A DNA stretch of 64,000 nucleotides from NCBI GenBank assembly GCA_019671135.1, contig JAHRHY010000008.1, forward strand, positions 930,001-994,000, read 5' to 3'. The translations under genes and the position numbers were made by a program. Position 1 is the stretch's first letter; every line of letters begins with the position of its first letter. Positions 56,844 to 64,000 of the stretch are shown piece by piece. This DNA comes from Linnemannia hyalina (lineage: Eukaryota > Mortierellomycota > Mortierellomycetes > Mortierellales > Mortierellaceae). The notes beneath the pieces are model-generated. The model was not told the DNA's origin. It ran no database searches and was given only the letters and a program-made list of their open reading frames with translations.

Positions 56844-58291
56844 ATGAGGACTCGCCATCAACAAGCGCCTCTGGACCCAAATATTGCAGCAATGCTGACT
56901 TTTGGTAATAACACTTGCCTGCATTCCTTTCTTTATTCCGCGCTGAAAAGTGGCTTGCAGGGTCTTCAAAGGATTTCTGGAGCTGGTAGAACCTTTGAAT
57001 TGAATACTACTGTCTAACAGCGTTGATAGACGAAATGTTTGATGCGGCGGTTCTGTATGGTAAGGAGACAAGAGATAGCGCTGCTATGCTTCACCATCTT
57101 TGCATTAGGTGCAAAAAGCCTCTTGATACATACTGCAGACTTGACGCTCACATTTGCTTCATGTGTGCCTTTTTCTGTTAGGTATGGGCGAACAGGAAGA
57201 ATCAGCAGGATATCAGCAAGATGAAGAGACGTTTTCATGGGCGTCAGACGAACTTTTGAGCTCGGAGGAGGGGAAGGAGGGGGACGAACAGGAAAACGAG
57301 GCGCCTTCAGAGGGCAATGCAGAAACTACAGCTATCAACATCAGCGCCGAAACCGCTGCTGCTACTGCGAGTCTGGACGCCGCGGACATCGAAATGTACA
57401 AGCAGCTGATTGAGTCTGTCGGACTGGGCTGGACACGACCCTATTTACAGTTATCATCACCATCGACCGCCTGGACTGGAAGATTGTGTAAGCACGGTTC
57501 TGGAAGGCGAGGACTTTAGCATCCCAAAGACGACGACAGACCTTGGCGACTCAGGCGAGTGGAAACCGATCAGGATCTTGGACGATTTTGTCATCTATAA
57601 CAAAAACAAAAGCCGGCCGGGATATGGATTTCGCTTCTCGGATCTAGAAAAGTGTCTTGACAGTTACTGCGAGATTGGGATCAGCGAGAAAGTTCGACCT
57701 GCGTTGACCAAGCATGGACGGATCTTTGGTCGCAAGAAGGTTCAGTCGGCGGAGGCTGGGACTCAAGGCAAAGGATCCACTATCCACCTATCGAAAGTCC
57801 TTGGCTGGGGTATGGAGATAGTCGATAACGATGAGAGCTATCTGTGGGTCAAGACTCAATTCGCGACGTACATCTTGGGTTCACCAGCATCAATGTACGG
57901 CGCAGTCTATGACGACCTGTTCAAGAAACCCCGGTTGATAAACCTGCTGATGGTGGCCCTGATTGCCGGTCGGGACGTGACTCTGGACAATTTTATGTCG
58001 AACATGCGCTACACCAAAGCTGGCGCGTGCAATCGGTCACCGAGACGCGTCCTTGCAGGAGGGCCGCCTGTCAGATCGAACTGGGACCAACCCCTGACAC
58101 AGTCGGACCTTATGGCTCATAGCGCGTACGTTCAGGAGGAAATTATGTTGTGGTGGAAACAGTACAGTCTACCATGGGAGGTGAGTCTCACTCCACCGAT
58201 CTTTGATGAGCTGAGATAGGCTTATGCGATACTTGGTCCTGTTGTGAAGTTTCAAGTATCGCCGCTCCGCAAGAAGCGCGTGCAGGAGTAG
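56844..58291 (+). CDS. RFTS (DNMT1 replication-foci-targeting) domain protein without methyltransferase
   Basis: Proposed exons are 56844-56904, 57021-57059, 57182-57395, 57451-58180 and 58220-58291; the frame is kept throughout. After an N-terminus MRTRHQQAPLDPN and a Glu/Asp-rich stretch comes an RFTS-like domain: EWKPIRILDDFVIYN, a region ending STIHLSKVLGWGMEIV, then YLWVKTQFATYILGSPASMY and LINLLMVALIAGRDVTLDNF. In DNMT1 this domain targets replicating, ubiquitin-marked histone H3 and autoinhibits the enzyme. No cytosine methyltransferase motif follows; the next gene is on the opposite strand. The exon 3-4 join relies on a 55-nt intron (AT|GTACAA to TTTACAG), and the last intron would be only 39 nt. 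If that is not spliced the protein ends at 58219. RFTS-only proteins are known in some fungi, as far as I recall. Confidence 0.7.
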
Positions 58292-58692
58292 ATTTAGTAG
58301 CCTTGTCGCGGGCTTCACGACGATACTCTTTTTTTTTTCAGACAGCCATAATTTCTGTCTTCACACACATTGTACATACACAATCGTTCCTTTTCCTTTT
58401 TTTTCTCGCGTGCCCACTCTTGTAAATAATCCAATAGACTTTACATGGACTTTCTGTTCCTGCCCTTTCAATTCAATTTGGAGTTTTATTTGGGGTCACA
58501 GCTCAGTGGAAACGCGTGTGGTTTTGCGGAATTCCATTGCGTTTCCCACTCTACAATTTGATAGCACAACCACCATGACAGATCCTGTAAACCACAAGAA
58601 TCAAAGTCGAAAGGAATGTAGTCCAGTGGTGTGGTAGATGATTATTATGATTACTATTATTATTATTGTTGTTAAGAGAAGGTAAAAAGGAA
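58292..58692. other. convergent intergenic region
   Basis: About 400 bp between the ends of two converging genes. It has A/T-rich stretches and poly-T runs and an ATT/ATG repeat near 58640-58672. No gene is seen. Confidence 0.6.
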
Positions 58693-61600
58693 CTAGTGGT
58701 GCTCCAATTCAACAGATTCTTCACGATGTCTAAAGAATCGGCCAATGCTGCCCAGCCCAGGAGTAGAGGTATTAGAGGTTGTGGTAGAAGGGGGACCTGA
58801 TCCAGACCGATGAGGGACAACTCCTCCTGTGAACTGCACCGAGTTGCCAGCCCTGCTTCGTGAAGATGGTGGTACTCCAGAACCAGAACCAGAGGCAGCG
58901 GCAGAAGCAGCAGCAGTAGCGGCCGCAGCGGCGGCTGCACCGTAAAGAGGATGGTTGGCAGGCACAGAGGCCCTCCGTTTCCGTTCCTCCTCAATCTCTT
59001 CAAGGCGGGACATTGCGAAATCCAGTCGACGTTTGGCTTCGGCTGCCTCACCCTGTTGACGGAGCTGAGCGAGACGTGCGTTCTGGAGGAGGACACGAAG
59101 GGCACAAGTCTGGAGTCCAAACTCGCCCGACAGAACAGCAACTTCACAGATCGCGGGGGCATTGTTGGCGTCCAGTTGGTGGTGAAGAGCTCGGAGGACC
59201 AATTGGCGGAGACGGGTCAGATCATACCGGTTTGACATCAGCAACATACCCTGCAAACTCTTGAGCTTGAGTTGATGGGCCGTGGCAAGCTCGTTGGTGT
59301 AGACGTATTGGAGGAAGGCAACTAGGATAGGCATTGCCTCACGGACAACAATCTCAGCTGGCAGATCCGTCAACTCCTGAAGTCTCGCTTCCTCATCGCG
59401 GGGCCCACGGACGTATGTGCTGTCGTGCTTGATCTTGGAATCGCGCTCTCTGATCAAGTTCTGGAAGTAACCCCAGCGTTGGCCAACAATAGCAGAGTTG
59501 ACTCGGACTCGACCTCCGTCAGCCGAGCTCACCAGGACCACATCCGCTCCAAGACCATCCCTCAGCATCACCAGACCTAGCTTCGCTCCGTTGGTACCCA
59601 TCGAAGACTCGTCAATCTCGGGACAGATGCCGAATCCTTCCAAATCGATCTTGACCAGATGTGTGAACGCCGTCGGGACCAAGGTAGGGACCAGCTGATG
59701 GGCAGGATCCATTCCCGCCAACTCCTGTTGAGGATCTTTGATGCCCGTGCCGATCAAGTACAGGTAGTTGTCATCGCGATCCAGGAGAGACTGCTTCCAC
59801 TCGCCCGAAGAAAGACTCTTGGAGAGCTCCAGCTGAGTCCACTGGTGGGTCTTGAGATGGAACATCCAGACAGAGAATGTCGACCGTGAATCGGAACCAG
59901 AAGTAGACGATGACGACGACGCTCCATCGTGCATATCCTGACCAAGGCTTTCTGAAGAACTTGACGCGAGTTTGTCTGTCGTCTTGGCAGTGCTGGAAGG
60001 AGCCGCTGACCCTGAGAGCAAGACGCAGTGGTCGACGACATGACTCTCTGGGAACAGCATCTGAGGAGGGACGGCCAGCTCTGTTGATGCAAGCATCCGT
60101 GTCGCAAGGTCGTTGACATACGATCCTGTCCATTCCGCCTTGATGTCGTACGAGTTGAGCTCGCTCCTGGCACAGTTAGCTGTCTTGGAGGCCTGGATCT
60201 TGACGAGTTCCTGTCTGGGGTTTGTCGTGGTACCCATGTAGTTCGAGAACATGTACATAGAGGGACGCATCGACTTCTGAGGCGCCGTCGCAGTAGCCTG
60301 TTCAAATGATTTCATCGTGTCCGCTAAGGCGATGCCGGAAAAATTGAAGGGATCGGGCGCACTGCCAAGGGATTTCCGTTTCTCACTCCTAGGGTCTTTG
60401 ACGGTGCTCTTACTTTCGTTGACGGTGCCCTTGGCTTCAGTAACGTTGACCTTACTATCGTTGATGTTGACGTTACTCCGACTACCGTTGATGTTGATGT
60501 TACTCCGGCTGCCGTTAATGTTGCTCCTGCTGTCGTTAATGGTGCTCTTCTCGCTCTTGCCATCGGTTTTTCCTGTCTTTCGCGAGTCATCCGTCGCCGC
60601 TGAGCCCCTGCGTACCGATCCAGAGCTGGAAGTTGTACTGGAACTGCCTCGCCTCTGTGATCGAGTTGTAGCAATCACTTTGGGCCGTACTGGTGGGCGT
60701 GTCTTGGCTTCGCGCGCTATCGTTACTGCCAGGTCGTCCAGATCCAACAAACCGCCGTTGGACTTTGCAAAGAACTTCTTGGAGACTGCATGGGTGACAG
60801 GCGCCTTGGAGCGAGATCGAGAACCAGAGCCTGCCACAGATGGTGACGATGTCGAATTAGAAGGAGTCGATGACGATTGGGACTGAGAACGCTTTCTAGC
60901 AGCCGCAGCCTCTTGAGCAGACATCTTGGAGCCCTTGCTGGTTGTTGTTTGGCCGCTTTTGGAACTGCTGACAGAAGGCTGACGAGCCCTTGCAACTGCA
61001 TCCGCGGTAGTCATAGAAAGTCCAGCTGACGCTGCCATACCCTGCGAGATCTCCGGATCCATGCCCAAACCGACAAGTCCGTGCGATTTAGCTACGTTAG
61101 AGTTGGTATAATCCTGCGGTTTTCCTGGCTGAAGCCCCCAGACGGAGTCGTCCTGCTCCAAACCAGTCAACAACCGAGTGTCGGTCTTGAACCGATGGCG
61201 GGGAATAGTGTTGCCAGGGAGGAGATCGAAAGGGTGACCCTCTCCACGATGCCAAGAGTTTTTGCGGGGGTTGAGAAGGAATGAGGTTGAGGTAGGTGAA
61301 ATGGGTGGGATGGCTGCACTGGGGAGACTTGGCAAGGGACCACTGCTGTTGGGAGTGCTGTTGGCAGTGCTGCTGGGAGCCAATGACGATGCTGACGAAG
61401 TAAGGTCCGATGCTGAGGAAGACTGTTCCGGTGAATGTTCATCGCCTGCGAGACACTCGAGATATCTCCGCCGGCGACGTGTCATCGGTCTCTCTTCGAC
61501 GCCAGCAAGGGCTGACATGCGCTGACAGCACTGAGCATGAAGTTCTCCGCCGATCATCCAGACACGGCGTGCAAGGTCTAGAACACTAATATCCTGGATC

Positions 61601-63280
61601 GGTGAGTTGTCCTGCATCCGCCCTCCAACGATGACCATATGATCTCCGTTCAACGAGGCGACATGTGCAAACCGGGCGCGGGGTGTATGCTGCATAAAAG
61701 GCGAGTGTGCTAACTGAGGCGTGGGCTGCTGTGTCGTCAGTGGTGTTCCTGCGAATGGCGAGGGTGTTCCTGTGAACGTCGACGGGGTGGCTGACCGAAG
61801 TGGGGATGTCTAGCGTATCACATTTATAGCGACAAAATACTATGTAGGTCAGTTGATTTGTTTGGTGTGTCAAACACGCAATTGGCCCGTGTCCTCACTC
61901 TTTTTTTCCCTCTTTTTAACAGCCTTACCCCCGCCCCTATTCTTCATAATAGGCGCGTCTAGACTCACCTCTCTGCGAGTTTGGCTGAATTGGGCTGCTT
62001 GGAAGGACATGTCGCCTGGAGTGAAGGTTGCAAGGCTAGCTGCGAGTCTTGAGGGCTCCATCGATCCATGACCAGAGTCGACGCTGCCAAAGTTACTCAC
62101 CTTGTCATTCTCCGACGAGATCTCATATACTGATCGCTTTTGTGGTGGTTGCAGGCCCGGCTGAGCAGCAACAGGATGTTGATATTCTGCCGGGTTCAGA
62201 GAGGTTGAGAGCCACCTCATGGACGTCAAGTCGAGGATATGGGTGTCGTTCAGACAAGCCTCATGGACACCGTATTCGTCTTGCTCGATACATCGCCCAC
62301 CAAAGACAACCATCTGCGCCGTGTTCTCCTCACCCCACCCTGCCAAGACTCCGTGTGCGTCGAATAGAGGCGGTGCTGTGACCACGATTGCTGAATGGTA
62401 GTAGCGGGGCTGGGGTATTGAGGTCGTGTATGCTGCTCAATGTTGCACACAGCAATATAAACAAAAGACGAGGCATATGTTAAAATCCAAGAAGAGTGCG
62501 CATCAAACCTCCAACCTTATCCGTTCCGAAAGACAGGTTCGGTGACGATCAAAACAGTATCCCGGCATATATACATGTATGTCTCCATGTATTCAAGTAA
62601 TAAAAACACTTACCAACAGAAGTAAGACCCACGACAGAGTCTATCTGCTGGGTATTGTCCGGTGAGAGAGGATGGTGCCGTTCCTCCAGACTCGAAGGTG
62701 TCGTTATCTTGGTGGCAAGATCGTTCTGCTGGGGAGCATGACGCTGGTGGTAGGTGTGATCGACCAGTTCCCAGACAAGCGTATCCAGATCGAGAACATA
62801 GAGGCTGTTGGTGGGGGCACCCCCCTCTTGTCGTCCTCCGAAGAGAACCATTCGCTTGTTGTGGATGACTGTTGTCGAGCCAATAAGTGGGGGAGGAATC
62901 TGTCCTGTCACCTGGAGCAAGGTCGAGGTGCGATCTGACAACGTGTAGGTCTCCTTTTCCTTGCCAGTACTAAGGCGATTCGCAGCTGTTGATGGCATGG
63001 ACGTACTGCGCGACTGAAGGGTGACGATAGCATATTGGGGTTCGGAAGAGTGAGCTGACGTGCTGTTGTGGCCTTGAGCTGAAGTGGCGGCGGTTGCGCT
63101 GGGTGGAGGCACGGGAAACTTTGGGAATACGATGTGATCCGAGCTGTGGTTGCGACGATGTGTGTGGGGGGTGGTCTCCTCCGTGTAGGGTATGGATGCT
63201 GTAGAGGTGGTGGATTGGGCGGCGTAGGCCGCCTCATCGGTTGGGAGTGACCGAGGAAGATGGTTGTTGTAGTAGTTCAT
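58693..63280 (-). CDS. large kelch-repeat and BTB protein
   Basis: 1415 residues. Exons are 63280-62614, 62432-61969 and 61809-58693. Kelch blades lie in the first half: MVLFGGRQEGGAPTNSLYVL with WELV, MVVFGGRCIEQDEYGVHEAC with DLTSMRWLSTS, and MVIVGGRMQDNSPIQDISVL with VWMIGG; weaker ones follow (FSVWMFHLKTHQWTQLELS). A long Ser-rich region carries the Asn/Ser repeat coded at 60420-60560. A BTB/POZ domain sits at about residues 1130-1280 (GADVVLVSSADGGRVRVN, then ILVAFLQYVYTNELA and LLMSNRYDLTRLRQLVLRAL), followed by an Arg/Glu helix and a Gly/Ser tail. Kelch before BTB is the order of S. pombe Ral2 and of the LZTR1 group, which act on Ras; this is a resemblance only. Some such proteins are CUL3 substrate adaptors. 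Confidence 0.85.
60420..60560 (-). repeat. degenerate Ser-Asn peptide repeat within kelch-BTB gene
   Basis: On the minus strand the DNA repeats a unit coding roughly N-x-S-(R/K)-S-N-(I/V)-N, about seven times (DSRSNINGSRSNININ and onward to NESKSTV). The arrays differ by base changes, so this is an older expansion. Confidence 0.75.
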
Positions 63281-64000
63281 AGCGGAAGAGTAAGGTTGTT
63301 GCTGTTGTTGTCCGTTGGAATAGCAGTAGTCATATAAAGGCGGGAAGGAGAGGGATAGAGTTGAGGGGGGTGTGCTACCTTTTGGTGAAGGTGCTTGTGC
63401 GCATGAATGGGGGGTATGTGTTCGTCGCCTCTTTTTATTTTTGTTCCTGCTGTTGTTGTTGGTGTTGTTGTTGGTGTTGTTGTTGGTTGTTGTTGCAGTC
63501 GTTAAGTTTTTTATGTTCGCGGAGTGAATAATATATAAAGAGACTGATCAGGAATGAGGGAGTAATCAGGGTTGAGGTGGATGAAAAGGAATGAGAGTGA
63601 AGGAAGAAAGAGAGAGCCAAGGGGTGAGAAAGAGAGGGGGAGAGGGCGAGAGAGTGAGGGAGATGATGAGGGAGGGGATAAGGAAGGAAGGAAAGTATGA
63701 AAGTAGGAAGAAGAAGAAAGAGGGGGATAAAGAACAAAAAAGGAGAAAAAAAATTGTCTTCATGTAAGCCAACTTCCAAGACATGAAAACAAGGGCCCCA
63801 ATCGCAGACAAGAAGGTCTTGAATGAAAAAGAAAAAATATGAAAAGAGGCGAGAGAATGATGACTGATAGACTGATAGACTGATAGACTGATTGACTGAA
63901 TGAACACTGAGTGAGATAAACAGAGTTGTCGGGCGCGATCTAGTCTCCTACGCCACTACGGTACTGATTAACAAAGAAGGGGCAACAAAACATGAAAAAA
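63281..64000 (-). other. leader/promoter of the kelch-BTB gene
   Basis: No gene is seen. TTG repeats (63440-63500) and a strongly GA-rich plus strand (63590-63740, so T/C-rich on the sense strand) resemble the leaders of the other large regulatory genes. A 50-bp AC/AG-rich end follows. Confidence 0.55.
63863..63902. repeat. 8-bp tandem repeat, five units
   Basis: ACTGATAG is repeated three times exactly and followed by ACTGATTG and ACTGAATG. Confidence 0.85.

Noticed and set aside
57396..57450. Frameshift mutation in the RFTS gene
   Set aside because: A GT-AG intron of 55 nt restores the frame exactly, and downstream codons are free of stops, so a pseudogene is less likely.
1..64000. CRISPR array, prophage or operon structure
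   Set aside because: The window is clearly eukaryotic: spliceosomal introns, nuclear and ER proteins, and no regularly spaced repeats.

Overview
The window is nuclear DNA from an intron-rich fungus. Most genes have several short GT-AG introns, often with a visible ctaac-type branch point. Regulatory proteins carry long Q/N/H/S-rich tracts, and untranslated regions are full of homopolymers and microsatellites. Lineage is an inference: the TOM7, SEC11 and Vrp1/WIP homologues, a Con7-like C2H2 factor, a Zn2Cys6 factor, a plant-IMPA9-like importin alpha and a stand-alone DNMT1-type RFTS protein together suggest an early-diverging fungus, probably Mortierellomycota/Mucoromycota. All gene models were spliced by eye. 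Exon sums were checked for frame, and wherever I list exons the total is a whole number of codons.

Layout. 1-11761: no recognisable gene, microsatellite- and homopolymer-rich, ending in a pyrimidine-rich leader. 11762-13936 (+): C2H2 zinc-finger factor. 15033-19235 (+): R3H-SUZ RNA-binding protein. 19506-22639 (-): divergent importin alpha. 23118-24834 (+): SWD2/WDR82 WD40 subunit. 24901-29804 (-): 1184-residue Zn2Cys6 transcription factor whose zinc cluster is split over five exons, two of them 19 and 17 nt. 29805-35609: gene-poor, with a decayed LINE tail at 32278-33660. 35610-37922 and 38767-41078 (+): tandem HSL-family alpha/beta hydrolases. 41765-44059 (+): membrane-associated aspartic protease. 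44218-45708 (-): acidic S/T-P-rich protein of unknown function. 45974-46195 (-): possible 73-residue membrane protein. 46229-47903 (+): class IV aminotransferase resembling aminodeoxychorismate lyase. 48144-49003 (-): SEC11. 49462-51878 (+): verprolin/WIP. 52096-53637 (-): unknown coiled-coil protein. 54244-55845 (-): EngB/GTPBP8-type GTPase. 56070-56640 (+): TOM7 with a 10-nt exon. 56844-58291 (+): RFTS protein without a methyltransferase domain. 58693-63280 (-): large kelch-BTB protein.

The genes are mostly housekeeping and are not a cluster for one pathway. Context adds three things. EngB and TOM7, both expected to serve mitochondria, are divergent with 224 bp between their start codons. 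The octamer CACGTGAC (reverse complement GTCACGTG, a Cbf1/bHLH-type site) lies in four separate intergenic promoter regions. The two hydrolases are a tandem duplication with conserved intron positions. The most unusual items are the RFTS-only protein, the microexon-encoded zinc cluster, the 10-nt TOM7 exon and the importin alpha subtype.
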